Part shown: positions 1-8,641 of the stretch, one piece after another | How the letters are laid out: the number at the start of each line of letters is the position of its first letter | Numbering within the stretch: position 1 is the first letter of the stretch | Notes under the pieces: model-generated | The model's input: only the letters and a program-made list of their open reading frames with translations | Told to the model about the DNA's origin: nothing | The model's database searches: none | Position numbers and translations under genes: made by a program | Assembly (NCBI RefSeq): GCF_030159995.1 | Contig: NZ_BSNM01000027.1 | Span: 124,001 to 188,000 of the forward strand | DNA: 64,000 nucleotides | Reading direction: 5' to 3' | Source: Litoribrevibacter albus | GTDB lineage: Bacteria > Pseudomonadota > Gammaproteobacteria > Pseudomonadales > Litoribrevibacteraceae

Positions 1-511
1 CCGTTGTAACATCGGCGTAGGCAGGCGCACGAACCGCCTCAGATGCATTACCAATCGATGAGGTATACCAAGGGCGTTTTCTTGGATCATAGTTAGCAAC
101 GTTGTTGCCTTTGGGCCACTGGATGTAACCACCGTTGCTCATTCCCAGATACACAAACGCCAGATCAGGACGAGATTCACCAAATTCTTTCAACAGCTGG
201 AAAGCTTTTGCCTCCACCTCGCTGTTTTGCTCAGGTGTCATAGGTTCAGACGGTTTATCCATATAGGTCATGACGGAACTGTCGAGATTCTGGATAATCT
301 CTGTCGAAGCCAGGTAGACGGCATCTTCCGCTAATCCATTGAGATACAAAGAAAACGCCGTATCGATTTGCCGTATTTCATTTGTACTTTGCTTTTCAAA
401 AGACGTAATCGCGCTATCCCGGACTGTCATTAACGACATGATTGCTACGATTAGCACAGGTAAAATCACACCGGCTAATAACGTCACCACAAACTTAATT
501 CGAATGCTCAC
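1..511 (-). CDS. Cache-domain membrane receptor, N-terminal part (probable chemoreceptor)
   Basis: Only the first 170 residues are present; the rest lies beyond the left edge. Reading starts at a GTG (509-511) preceded by a purine-rich GAGGGGATGG stretch. Residues 7-29 form one hydrophobic membrane helix, followed by a periplasmic region. That region carries the motif YDPRKRPWY (141-149), which is typical of dCache_1 ligand-binding domains. Most proteins with this layout are methyl-accepting chemotaxis proteins. A Cache histidine kinase or diguanylate cyclase cannot be excluded because the output domain is out of view. Family assignment is firm; ligand and output are unknown. Confidence 0.75.
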   Translation of the reverse strand, partial: MSIRIKFVVTLLAGVILPVLIVAIMSLMTVRDSAITSFEKQSTNEIRQIDTAFSLYLNGLAEDAVYLASTEIIQNLDSSVMTYMDKPSEPMTPEQNSEVEAKAFQLLKEFGESRPDLAFVYLGMSNGGYIQWPKGNNVANYDPRKRPWYTSSIGNASEAVRAPAYADVTT

Positions 512-860
512 CTACTTCCATCCCCTCAGGTTTCCAGTCCATACAACCGTTTATCCAAACAGCATCAATGAACACTTTTTATACAGCCATACAAATCATA
601 AATTGTCTCAAAGAATACTTTTAAGCACTGATTTCACGGCTTTTTTATTAACTATAGTATCGGCAAGAGGAAGAGCCACTTTATAAACATCTGTATAATT
701 ATCAACCAAACTAAATAGTAGTCAATCGTAGAGAAGCCCTGCTAGAAAAGACAAAATAGCGAATGAAGGCACACAAGCCAGAAAACATACTCCCGGTTCG
801 TGTGCCTGTTTGCTGTTGCCTGGTTAGTTATTCCCAGCGTGGTTAATTGTTCGTTGCTTG
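512..860. other. non-coding spacer between receptor start and hydrolase end
   Basis: About 350 bases without a convincing gene. It should hold the promoter of the leftward receptor gene, but I see no clean -35/-10 pair. An inverted repeat (AGGCACAC at 767-774 against GTGTGCCT at 800-807) lies downstream of the leftward hydrolase gene. It may act in transcript ending, although it lacks a clear U-tract. Confidence 0.4.
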
Positions 861-1934
861 TTAATTATTCAAAGTGTCATAAACCAGCGATGACACAGAA
901 CGGTCGGCCGAGTCAGAAACAAAACGGAAATTGCCTGTTTCGCGCCAGAACTGCCACCAGGGCACTGATTTGTACTCAGCCTCAAAGTCCACACGAAGGC
1001 CAACATCAAATCCGTTGTAAACATACGTCACCGGCCCGGTGGCTTCGTCACGAATCACCTGACCATGATCGGCCTTATTCGACATCAATACCGGGTAATG
1101 GTTATACAACAGCCCGTCAGGTCCATTCACCGACGTCAGCTTTCCAGTGAAAGACACACTGTTTGCACAACTCTCAATGGCTTCCGGAGCCGAAGCACCA
1201 CAAGAAGAGTGAGCAGGAACCGTGGCATCGTCTGATCCTAAAATCAGCGGTTTGATTAATACATTGCCGCCATTCCCGGCGAATCTCAGATGAGGAATGT
1301 CATTAGGTGTCATCGCCAAGGTTCTTGCCTTGGAGACGTTCAGATCCTGAACCACGCCCAAATCACTGATATCCGCTTGGCTCAGATCCAAACCAAACGC
1401 ACCACCGACGGCTTGCTTGATCCAATCAGGAATACTGGCATTACTGGCGATGTTCACAGCCAAAGAGGCCAGCTCTGTACCACCACCCGCACCGGCGAAA
1501 TCAAGTACAGCAATGATATCCAAAGGCTCAAGCCCGGCGTTCATCAACCAGGTTTCCTGATTTTCAAGGAAGTAACGAGTCACCAAGTCCCCGGTACTGT
1601 GCGTCACCAAAACACAGCCATCGACACATGTCCCCTGCATGGAAAGCTGCTTCGCCTGCTCAAACACCTGTTCTGAAATGCGACCTTCCACTCGTTCGGC
1701 ACTGCTCCAGCCCAAGCGACCTTCGGCACGATCCTGCCAAAACTGCGGAATCAACTGGCGGTCATAGACCTCCTGATCCGATGGTTTTTCTTTTAAATCT
1801 GAAAACTGAAAGCCATGAACCAGAATAACATTATGGCCTGCCACTTGTGCTTGGGCGATGTTTGGAGTCCCCGTTGCAGCCAGTACAGACGCGGCCGCAA
1901 ACCCCAGTAGTTTTACTTTGTTTAACCTTTTCAT
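861..1934 (-). CDS. secreted alpha/beta hydrolase (lipase/esterase-like), cassette A
   Basis: A 357-residue exported hydrolase with a signal peptide at residues 1-30 ending AQA-Q. The nucleophile elbow THSTGD places the serine at 113. An acid at D235 or D236 (GSDD) and H290 (ADHG) would complete an Asp-His-Ser triad. Four cysteines (103, 107, 245, 256) suggest two disulfides, as expected outside the cytoplasm. The AGAGGG stretch near 148-152 is glycine-rich. A close paralogue sits at 55678-56748, and in both places the gene follows the same type of anchored partner gene. A lipid or polyester ester substrate is inferred, not shown. ATG start with AGGATG just upstream. Confidence 0.8.
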   Translation of the reverse strand: MKRLNKVKLLGFAAASVLAATGTPNIAQAQVAGHNVILVHGFQFSDLKEKPSDQEVYDRQLIPQFWQDRAEGRLGWSSAERVEGRISEQVFEQAKQLSMQGTCVDGCVLVTHSTGDLVTRYFLENQETWLMNAGLEPLDIIAVLDFAGAGGGTELASLAVNIASNASIPDWIKQAVGGAFGLDLSQADISDLGVVQDLNVSKARTLAMTPNDIPHLRFAGNGGNVLIKPLILGSDDATVPAHSSCGASAPEAIESCANSVSFTGKLTSVNGPDGLLYNHYPVLMSNKADHGQVIRDEATGPVTYVYNGFDVGLRVDFEAEYKSVPWWQFWRETGNFRFVSDSADRSVSSLVYDTLNN

Positions 1935-2004
1935 AGATCATCCTATCGTTATTGTTATCTTCGATGAATCCGTGTCTCGCCAACATTTATAGAAGTTGTG
2001 AAGA

Positions 2005-3156
2005 CTATAGAGGTTGAGAAGACATTTTTTGTAAAAACTCTAAGCGTTTCTTATTTAAACTGTTTTGATATTCCTCCCTGCTGTATGAATCCAAATCAAA
2101 GCCGGATACCGGATACTGTTCGGCTGATGCTCGTCCATAAGCCGACGATTCTCCCGCCGCTTCCGGTGCCTTTATGACACTAAAATCAGAAAGCCAATAC
2201 GGGCCTGCACTGCCCGACTGTCGTAGCGTTGCCGCATGAACTTTTAAGGTTCCTTCATTGCGTAATGATGAAAGCTTGAACGATGAATTGAGATGACTGA
2301 TGGGATCACCACTGGCCTGATCAAACAGGTTGGCCCGAATGCGATACAGACCAGCTTCCTCTACATCAAAACTCAGCGGGATCACAAGATCCGCGCCGTC
2401 GATGTAGGCGTCACCGACCTCCGTTAATTCCGCCACACTGTCGGACAGAGCGAACGTAGCAACCAACTCACTGGTGCCGCTTTGCTCAAGATTCACCAAA
2501 GCACGCACGAGAATTTCCCCATCATCCAACGACGCTAACTTCGTGCTGGAAATAACGCCCTCATAGAGCACGCCTTCCTCCACCGATTCACCCCGACGGA
2601 GTTCAGACTGCAACTGCACATTGTTGGGTGAATGAGTATGCGCCAAGGCCACCTTTACCGAAGACACCGTTAACGAAGACATCTTTGCCGAGGATATATT
2701 GGCACTCTCGCCATAGACGCGCACCTGCACAGTCAGCCCATCATCACGGGTAATCTGAAAGTGAGGCAAAATGATCTCGGCACTGACATCCTCAGCAGTG
2801 TCTAAGGATATTTTTTGCGGAACAAAGGGAAGCGGATTGAGCTGAGCCCAATCCGTCATTTTCAGCGGTTTGGAATACGCAGGAAACTGCACATCCAATG
2901 CATACTGCTGGGCCACTTTCTTAAACTGATGACGCATTCCCTCATCCATAAACTCAGCAAGCGGCGTTTGTTCTGATATTTCAGGCAAAAGCAGTTGTTG
3001 GCTGGGAATCCTTTCAACAGCTAATGCCGGTACTTGAACATCGCTGGAGACAAAAGAATCACGGTACGAGGCCGACGGATTGAAAGACAGGAAGTGATAT
3101 ACCCCAGCCACGCCCAACACAATAGCGCCTATCCAACCCAGTGTTTTCCTGATCAT
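2005..3156 (-). CDS. membrane-anchored periplasmic protein, DUF4785-like, cassette A
   Basis: A 383-residue protein with a single N-terminal membrane helix (about residues 8-25) and a long periplasmic part. The latter half looks like beta-rich immunoglobulin-like domains (for example LYRIRANLFDQASG). Length and the C-terminal GPYWLSDF segment suggest the DUF4785 family, from memory and not verified. It lies 70 bases upstream of the secreted hydrolase on the same strand, so the two probably share a transcript. The paralogue at 54341-55492 is also exactly 383 residues and has the same neighbour. A role as partner, chaperone or anchor for the hydrolase is inference from this conserved pairing. 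Confidence 0.7.
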   Translation of the reverse strand: MIRKTLGWIGAIVLGVAGVYHFLSFNPSASYRDSFVSSDVQVPALAVERIPSQQLLLPEISEQTPLAEFMDEGMRHQFKKVAQQYALDVQFPAYSKPLKMTDWAQLNPLPFVPQKISLDTAEDVSAEIILPHFQITRDDGLTVQVRVYGESANISSAKMSSLTVSSVKVALAHTHSPNNVQLQSELRRGESVEEGVLYEGVISSTKLASLDDGEILVRALVNLEQSGTSELVATFALSDSVAELTEVGDAYIDGADLVIPLSFDVEEAGLYRIRANLFDQASGDPISHLNSSFKLSSLRNEGTLKVHAATLRQSGSAGPYWLSDFSVIKAPEAAGESSAYGRASAEQYPVSGFDLDSYSREEYQNSLNKKRLEFLQKMSSQPL

Positions 3157-3216
3157 AACCGCCCCCAGATGTAATATTGTTAGACAAAAGCTACTAAGAG
3201 CCTTCCTATGTTAAAA

Positions 3217-3256
3217 GGTTAAAAACGGTCAAAAGAGGTAAAAACAGGTAGAAATA
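3217..3256. repeat. four 10-bp tandem repeats with phased A-tracts
   Basis: Units GGTTAAAAAC, GGTCAAAAGA, GGTAAAAACA and GGTAGAAATA follow one another exactly every 10 bases. The A-runs are therefore in phase with the DNA helix, an arrangement known to give intrinsic curvature. It lies in the divergent spacer between cassette A and mutY. Confidence 0.8.
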
Positions 3257-3265
3257 GTTTTACGG

Positions 3266-3328
3266 TGCTCTTGATACGCAGAACGATGCGCTCGATACGC
3301 ACAGCGATTCCCTCATTACCCTCAACGA
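3266..3328. repeat. three imperfect 21-bp tandem repeats
   Basis: Three consecutive 21-base units (3266-3286, 3287-3307, 3308-3328) each end in A(A/G)CGA. The first two share CTTGATACGCA/CTCGATACGCA cores; the third is more diverged. The array lies upstream of mutY, immediately after the phased 10-bp repeats. Confidence 0.65.
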
Positions 3329-3422
3329 TTCCCACACTTGAAGGTTGATATTGTTTGATCCTTCGATATCCTTAGCCGAACGTTTAAATCCCCAATACTT
3401 TCACATCAAAAGACCTCTGTTC

Positions 3423-4499
3423 ATGGCAAATGTAACGCCTTTTAATCAAACCGTTTTGCACTGGTTCGATCAGTACGGCCGCAAAGATTTACCCTGGCAA
3501 AACCCGATTACGCCATATCGCGTGTGGGTGTCAGAAATCATGCTTCAACAAACCCAGGTAAAGACCGTCATTCCCTATTTCCAACGCTTCATGAAAACCT
3601 TTCCTACGGTTATTGATCTGGCTAATGCCTCTCAAGATCAGGTGCTAAACCTATGGACGGGGTTAGGCTATTACGCACGAGCCAGAAATCTTCACAAAGC
3701 GGCTCAAATGGTTGCCGAACAATATCAGGGTGAATTCCCGACCTCAGTGGATGGCTTAGTCGAACTTCCCGGCATTGGCCGCTCAACCGCAGGAGCTATT
3801 GCGTCAATATCAATGGGCATTTCGGCACCGATCATGGACGGCAATGTGAAACGTGTATTGACCCGATTTCATGCCATTGAAGGCTGGCCAGGCACTAGTA
3901 AAGTGGAAAAAGATCTTTGGCGCATCGCAGAAGCCAATACACCCCCAGAGCGCACCGGCCATTACACTCAAGCCATGATGGATCTCGGAGCGACTCTATG
4001 TACCCGCTCCAAGCCTGCCTGTGGTGTTTGCCCGTTACAACCTGAATGCAAAGCCTATGAACTGGGCACACCGACCGCCTTTCCTCATTCAAAACCAAAG
4101 AAAGAAAAGCCGGTGAAGAGCGCACGATTCTTGATGATCCTTAACGATCAAAATGAACTGCTTTTACAGCAACGACCTGACAGCGGTATTTGGGGCGGCC
4201 TGTATTGCGTTCCGGAACATCAACCGGACACCAAACAGTACAACCTGCCTGATCACATTGAGAAAGAAGAATGGCCGGCGTTTCGCCATACTTTCAGCCA
4301 TTATCATCTCGACATTACGCCAGTGCTGTGTGAGCTCACTGAAAACGGGCCAGAAGCGAAAGATTCAGCCCCAAACACCTCGAAGATAATGGAACCTCAA
4401 GGGCGCCTTTGGTATAACATGCAGCAAGAATTAACGGTGGGAACCGCCGCGCCAATGGTGACCCTGATAGAAACCTTGAAACGCCACCTGGCAGGCTAA
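3423..4499 (+). CDS. mutY: adenine DNA glycosylase MutY
   Basis: Removes adenine mispaired with 8-oxoguanine or guanine in base excision repair. At 358 residues it has the usual length when read from ATG 3423; an upstream in-frame start at 3345 would add 26 residues absent from E. coli MutY. Visible features include catalytic E38 in SEIMLQQTQ, the helix-hairpin-helix [10 protein letters not shown] (115-124) followed by D139, and the iron-sulfur cysteines C193-X6-C200-X2-C203-X5-C209. The C-terminal Nudix-like domain carries [12 protein letters not shown]. yggX follows after 34 bases, probably in one operon, as in many gammaproteobacteria. Confidence 0.97.
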   Translation: MANVTPFNQTVLHWFDQYGRKDLPWQNPITPYRVWVSEIMLQQTQVKTVIPYFQRFMKTFPTVIDLANASQDQVLNLWTGLGYYARARNLHKAAQMVAEQYQGEFPTSVDGLVELPGIGRSTAGAIASISMGISAPIMDGNVKRVLTRFHAIEGWPGTSKVEKDLWRIAEANTPPERTGHYTQAMMDLGATLCTRSKPACGVCPLQPECKAYELGTPTAFPHSKPKKEKPVKSARFLMILNDQNELLLQQRPDSGIWGGLYCVPEHQPDTKQYNLPDHIEKEEWPAFRHTFSHYHLDITPVLCELTENGPEAKDSAPNTSKIMEPQGRLWYNMQQELTVGTAAPMVTLIETLKRHLAG

Positions 4500-4533
4500 C
4501 GTCCCTAGAGATATACAGCAGAGAGAAACCAAC

Positions 4534-4857
4534 ATGTCACGACTTGTACTGTGCAGAAAATACAAAAAAGAACTTCCGGGTCTGATCGTTCCGCCAATGC
4601 CAGGAGCAAAAGGCCAGGAAATCTTTGAAACCGTCTCTCAAAAAGCCTGGCAAGAATGGCAAAGCCACCAAACCATGCTGATTAATGAAAAACACCTGAA
4701 CTTGCTTAACCCTGAACACCGTAAATTCGTTCAGGAAGAAATGGACAAATTCCTCGACAATGCCGACTTCGAGCAAGTCGAAGGTTTTGTTCCTGTGAAA
4801 GACGCTGGCGATGTACAAACCGTCGATGCCAGCAAGACCGAAGACAAAAACGACTAA
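4534..4857 (+). CDS. yggX: Fe(2+)-trafficking / oxidative damage protection protein
   Basis: A small cytoplasmic protein thought to help iron delivery and protect iron-sulfur clusters from oxidants. The start MSRLVLC with conserved C7 and the block [19 protein letters not shown] match the family closely. It is 107 residues against about 90 in E. coli, because of an acidic tail (after about residue 90) rich in D, K and T. Placement directly after mutY, whose product is an iron-sulfur enzyme, is the usual arrangement and fits a shared oxidative-stress role. Confidence 0.95.
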   Translation: MSRLVLCRKYKKELPGLIVPPMPGAKGQEIFETVSQKAWQEWQSHQTMLINEKHLNLLNPEHRKFVQEEMDKFLDNADFEQVEGFVPVKDAGDVQTVDASKTEDKND

Positions 4858-4955
4858 GCATTTAACAGAGCGATTAGGATTTAACCAGAACTGCTTACAC
4901 TTTGATCAGATTGACATTTTTTCGTCAAAAAACTGAAAAAAGTACTTGATAGCAG

Positions 4956-4984
4956 TTGACACAAATCCGAAATCCCTGTTTAAT
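4956..4984 (+). promoter_or_regulatory. sigma70-type promoter for the tRNA-Phe genes
   Basis: A perfect -35 TTGACA (4956-4961) is separated by 17 bases from a -10 TTTAAT (4979-4984). The first tRNA begins 13 bases after the -10, so transcription should start just before the mature 5' end. Confidence 0.75.
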
Positions 4985-4996
4985 TCGCACCACTTA

Positions 4997-5072
4997 GCCC
5001 AGATAGCTCAGTCGGTAGAGCAGAGGATTGAAAATCCTCGTGTCGGTGGTTCGATTCCGCCTCTGGGCACCA
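4997..5072 (+). tRNA. tRNA-Phe (anticodon GAA), copy 1
   Basis: A 76-base cloverleaf with acceptor arms GCCCAGA/TCTGGGC, anticodon loop TTGAAAA (GAA), the T-arm sequence GGTTCGATTCC and an encoded CCA end. It follows a strong promoter and precedes a hairpin terminator. Confidence 0.98.
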
Positions 5073-5095
5073 CTTTATTTCTAAATAAAGAGTTG

Positions 5096-5124
5096 AAGCC
5101 TCGTCGATAGAACGGGGCTTTTTC
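5096..5124 (+). terminator. hairpin terminator between the two tRNA-Phe genes
   Basis: Arms AAGCCTCG (5096-5103) and CGGGGCTT (5113-5120) pair with one G-U, followed by TTT. It would end transcription after copy 1, so copy 2 may depend on read-through or its own weak promoter. Confidence 0.55.
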
Positions 5125-5150
5125 AATTAAAGTCATCATGACTTACCTAT

Positions 5151-5226
5151 GCCCAGATAGCTCAGTCGGTAGAGCAGAGGATTGAAAATCCTCGTGTCGG
5201 TGGTTCGATTCCGCCTCTGGGCACCA
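5151..5226 (+). tRNA. tRNA-Phe (anticodon GAA), copy 2
   Basis: Identical over all 76 bases to the copy at 4997-5072, including the CCA end. The spacer between the copies is 78 bases. The identity points to recent duplication or continuing gene conversion. Confidence 0.98.
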
Positions 5227-5406
5227 TCTCCTTACTTAAACTTGAAAATCCTTTCCTTTAATAAGTTCTACAAAGCGCTCACTTCGTGGCGAGTCCAACT
5301 CGGCTCTGGACAACATTTACTTCTCTGATTTCAAAATTATCATAAACAAATTCTTTGTTTTCTATAGACTGTCATTAATCTTATTATCTTTCGGACCTCA
5401 TAGAGA

Positions 5407-6216
5407 ATGGAATTCAAGAAACTAAAAACAACAAAAGTTCTAAAATCCAAACTAAAAATAAGAGACATTGCTGAATACACTGATTATCTTGAGGAAGTAC
5501 ACACTTTATTTGGTAACGATCTTCCTTGGTTTAGAGGCCAATCAAACATCAGTTATAAATTGATACCTTCGATTACTAGAAGCACCTCTTGGAAATACAG
5601 CCCTGACGATGAATACGAACTAATCTCTGACTTCATTCATAAAGGAAGACTTTTACTGCCCCAAATTGCAAGAATTACTAATCACTGGGAGTGGATGCAA
5701 TTAGGTCAGCACTATGGTTTACCAACCAGGCTATTAGACTGGACTGAAAGTGCTCTGGTAGCTTTATTTTTTGCTATTGAATCTGAAGCTGAGAGTCCTT
5801 GTGTATGGTGCTTAAACCCCCATATGCTAAATGAACTAAGCACTAATCATAGACTGATTTTTTTTACTGACAGCCTAACTCGAGAACCCTTAGATGAAGA
5901 AAATATACTTAAATATGAAATGGCATCAAAAAATCTACCTGATTATCCACTAGCATTTCTACCGAATAGATTTGACCGTCGCATGTTCAATCAAAAAGCA
6001 TGCTTTACAGCTCACGGAAGAAAAAAATGTGGTTTTGAAGAGCTACAGAAATCATCAGAATCCCCATTTCTAATCAGGCTTGACATTGAACCAAATAATA
6101 TTGAGTACATAAGATTTCAGATGAGGACCCTAGGTATATCAACTGTCGATATTTATCCTGATTTAGACGGATTAAGTAAAGATATTAAGGTATTCAAAAA
6201 CATGATGTCGCAGTAA
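5407..6216 (+). CDS. FRG domain-containing protein
   Basis: A 269-residue cytoplasmic protein with the family hallmark WFRGQ at 41-45 and the second conserved block QHYGLPTRLLDW at 101-112, followed by ALVALFFA. FRG-domain proteins are widespread, of uncertain function, and often found among mobile or defence genes. The gene is distinctly AT-rich beside its neighbours, stands alone just after the tRNA-Phe pair and has only a weak AGAGA ribosome-binding sequence. These traits suggest acquisition by transfer. No integrase is visible beside it. Confidence 0.85.
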   Translation: MEFKKLKTTKVLKSKLKIRDIAEYTDYLEEVHTLFGNDLPWFRGQSNISYKLIPSITRSTSWKYSPDDEYELISDFIHKGRLLLPQIARITNHWEWMQLGQHYGLPTRLLDWTESALVALFFAIESEAESPCVWCLNPHMLNELSTNHRLIFFTDSLTREPLDEENILKYEMASKNLPDYPLAFLPNRFDRRMFNQKACFTAHGRKKCGFEELQKSSESPFLIRLDIEPNNIEYIRFQMRTLGISTVDIYPDLDGLSKDIKVFKNMMSQ

Positions 6217-6365
6217 ACGGCCATCAATCTTCAATCCGCGCACCAAAACAAATCCTAAACATATTTATTTAAAAGTATCACTTATCAATACCCCAAGAAT
6301 CACTCATTTCAACTTGGTTTGTTTTCATTGAGCGCCTGATTTCTTAGCTCTAAATTCCACTCTGA

Positions 6366-6382
6366 TTGTTACGAATTAACAA
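6366..6382. promoter_or_regulatory. inverted repeat upstream of the VIT/vWA gene
   Basis: TTGTTA (6366-6371) and TAACAA (6377-6382) form a spaced palindrome just ahead of the GGAG ribosome-binding sequence. It could be an operator; no binding protein is known. Confidence 0.3.
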
Positions 6383-6394
6383 ACGGAGTGCGCT

Positions 6395-8506
6395 ATGAAC
6401 ACGGTAAAGATAGCAACCAGATATCTCAAAACATCGATCATTACGATACTGGGTATTTCCCTAACCCAGCTTGCAAGTGCTGCGGGTCTGATGACCCCGA
6501 TGAACAGCAGCCTTCCTGAATTAGAAATCAAACAGCACCATGTTGAGGTTACGGTAGAAGATGGTTATGCCATCACCAGCGTGACTCAGGTGTTTTACAA
6601 TCCAAACGATACGTCCCTTGAGGCGCTTTATTCATTTCCTGTCCCGGAAAAAGCGGCTGTTGGCGAGTTCACTTATTGGATTGACGGACAACCCGTCACA
6701 GGCGAAGTGTTAGAGAAAGAAGAAGCCAGAAACATTTACGAACAGGAGAAAGCTCAAGGGCGAGAAACCGCACTGACAGAGAAAGATGACCACAAAACAT
6801 TCTACAGCAGTGTTTACCCTGTTCTGCCGAAACAGGATGTAAAAATCCGTCTGGTGTATATCCAGGCAGTTCATACGGATCACGGCATTGGTCAGTATGT
6901 ATACCCGCTTGAGGATGGTGGAGTTGATGAAGAGAAGCTTGCCTTCTGGTCCTATAACGACAAGGTAACCGAAGCCTTCAGCTTCAACATGAAAATCCGC
7001 TCGTCCTATCCGATTGAAGACGTTCGCCTGCCAAAGCACCCGCAAGCCATTGCCAGCTCAACGTCGAATCAGGAATGGTCGATCTCTATGCAGAACAGTC
7101 AGGCAAGCAACCTGGTAGACAGTGAAGCAAATACCCAGGAAATATTGGAAGGTGCGTCGACCTTACCATCGACCACACCATCAGGCACACAAAACATTGT
7201 TCAGACACTCGATCAGGACATCGTTGTGTACTGGCGTCACCAAAAGGGTCTGCCTGGTGCAGTAGATATGGTGGCACACAAAGAGCCGAATCAATCCCGA
7301 GGCACCTTCATGATGACCATCACACCGGGCGATGACTTGAAGCAGATTAATGAAGGGCGTGATTGGATCTTCGTATTGGATTTCTCTGGGTCGATGCAAG
7401 GTAAGTATCAAAGCCTGATCGAAGGGGTGAACAGAGGGCTTGGTCAACTAAATCCCAATGACCGCTTCCGCATTATTTTGTTTAACGACAGCGCCAACGA
7501 GATCACCCGTGGCTACACACTGGCAACGCCTGAAAACGTCACTAGTTACACCCAACAACTGGAAAACACATCACCTACAGGAGGTACAAATCTCTATCGC
7601 GGATTAGAAGAAGGCATTGATGATCTGGACGCTGACCGTTCCAGTGCAGTAATTCTGGTTACCGACGGCGTTGCCAATGTCGGTACCACCGAGAAAAAAG
7701 CCTTCCTGAAATTATTGGAAAGATACGACGTTCGCTTGTTTACCTTCGTCATGGGCAACAGCGCGAATAGACCGCTATTGAACAGCATGGCAAAAATTTC
7801 CAATGGGTTTGCGATGAGCGTTTCCAACAGTGATGACATCGTAGGAAAAATGATGCTCGCCACCAGCAAACTGACTCATGAAGCCTTCCATGATATGGAA
7901 ATCGAAATTGACGGAATCAAGGTAAAAGATCTGACACCGGAGAAAATCGGTTCTGTCTACCGTGGTCAACAGCTGATCCTATTTGGTCACTATTGGGGAT
8001 CAGGCAAAGCCAACGTCACTATTAAAGGCAAAGTCTCTGGTGAACAGAAGATCTATAAAACGTCGTTCGAGTTCCCTGCACAAAGCCAATTGAATCCAGA
8101 GATCGAGCGTCTGTGGGCCTTCGCAACCATCGAAGACCTTCAGAATCAAATAGACTACCTGGGTTATGAAGACGATTTTAAAGACGCCATCACCGACCTC
8201 GCAAAAGAATACGGTTTAGTGACCAACTACACCTCAATGATTGTGGTGCGAGAAGAAGTATTTAAACAGCTGAACATTGCACGCAACAACGACAAGCGCG
8301 TTAAAACCGAGCAAGCCGCGCGACAACAACGTGCCACTCAGGGCGTTCGAGACAACCGAAAAGATGCACAACAACCAGCGTTCAATACACATCGCTCATA
8401 TCCGAGCGGTGGCTCTGGCGGCGGATCAAGCGACATCTGGTTTGTGCTATTGCTGTTGCCAGTGTTGTTAAGCTCACTTAGAAAGACGAAAAACAACAAT
8501 GCCTGA
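6395..8506 (+). CDS. VIT and von Willebrand factor A domain surface protein with GlyGly-CTERM tail
   Basis: A 703-residue exported protein. A signal peptide (1-29, ending ASA) leads into a VIT (inter-alpha-trypsin-like) domain at about 35-165. A vWA domain starts near 324 with an intact metal-binding DFSGS (D329, S331, S333). The C-terminus has a glycine/serine run GGSGGGSS, a hydrophobic helix and a basic end (LRKTK), the three-part pattern of GlyGly-CTERM sorting signals processed by rhombosortase. Related marine VIT/vWA proteins often carry an LPXTG-type sortase site; none is visible here. It probably binds a surface or protein partner through the metal site. Confidence 0.88.
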   Translation: MNTVKIATRYLKTSIITILGISLTQLASAAGLMTPMNSSLPELEIKQHHVEVTVEDGYAITSVTQVFYNPNDTSLEALYSFPVPEKAAVGEFTYWIDGQPVTGEVLEKEEARNIYEQEKAQGRETALTEKDDHKTFYSSVYPVLPKQDVKIRLVYIQAVHTDHGIGQYVYPLEDGGVDEEKLAFWSYNDKVTEAFSFNMKIRSSYPIEDVRLPKHPQAIASSTSNQEWSISMQNSQASNLVDSEANTQEILEGASTLPSTTPSGTQNIVQTLDQDIVVYWRHQKGLPGAVDMVAHKEPNQSRGTFMMTITPGDDLKQINEGRDWIFVLDFSGSMQGKYQSLIEGVNRGLGQLNPNDRFRIILFNDSANEITRGYTLATPENVTSYTQQLENTSPTGGTNLYRGLEEGIDDLDADRSSAVILVTDGVANVGTTEKKAFLKLLERYDVRLFTFVMGNSANRPLLNSMAKISNGFAMSVSNSDDIVGKMMLATSKLTHEAFHDMEIEIDGIKVKDLTPEKIGSVYRGQQLILFGHYWGSGKANVTIKGKVSGEQKIYKTSFEFPAQSQLNPEIERLWAFATIEDLQNQIDYLGYEDDFKDAITDLAKEYGLVTNYTSMIVVREEVFKQLNIARNNDKRVKTEQAARQQRATQGVRDNRKDAQQPAFNTHRSYPSGGSGGGSSDIWFVLLLLPVLLSSLRKTKNNNA

Positions 8507-8523
8507 TAAAACCAGCAATAAAG

Positions 8524-8549
8524 TATCCCGAGCCACCTAGCTCGGGATA
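8524..8549 (+). terminator. hairpin after the VIT/vWA gene
   Basis: Arms TATCCCGAGC (8524-8533) and GCTCGGGATA (8540-8549) pair perfectly around a 6-base loop. There is no U-run, so it may act with Rho or as an RNA end-stabiliser. Confidence 0.5.
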
Positions 8550-8573
8550 TTGCCATAGAGATCCAGTGACACA

Positions 8574-8639
8574 ATTAATTTGAAGAGACGCTATTAATTT
8601 GAAGAGACGCTATTAATTTGAAGAGACGCTATTAATTTG
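8574..8639. repeat. 19-bp tandem repeat, three perfect copies plus a partial
   Basis: The unit ATTAATTTGAAGAGACGCT occurs at 8574-8592, 8593-8611 and 8612-8630, with 9 bases of a fourth copy at 8631-8639. The array ends two bases before the GTG start of the next gene. Each unit contains a purine run (GAAGAGA) that resembles a ribosome-binding sequence. Confidence 0.95.
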
Positions 8640-8641
8640 TA

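Noticed and set aside
339-686. 115-residue plus-strand open frame
   Set aside because: It overlaps the start of the receptor gene on the other strand, has no recognisable domain and no clear ribosome-binding site.
2005-3156. Classical lipase foldase (LifO)
   Set aside because: Position and anchoring fit, but the sequence looks beta-rich and lacks foldase motifs.
3345-3422. Longer MutY N-terminus
   Set aside because: The extra 26 residues have no counterpart in E. coli MutY, and the second ATG starts exactly where the family begins.
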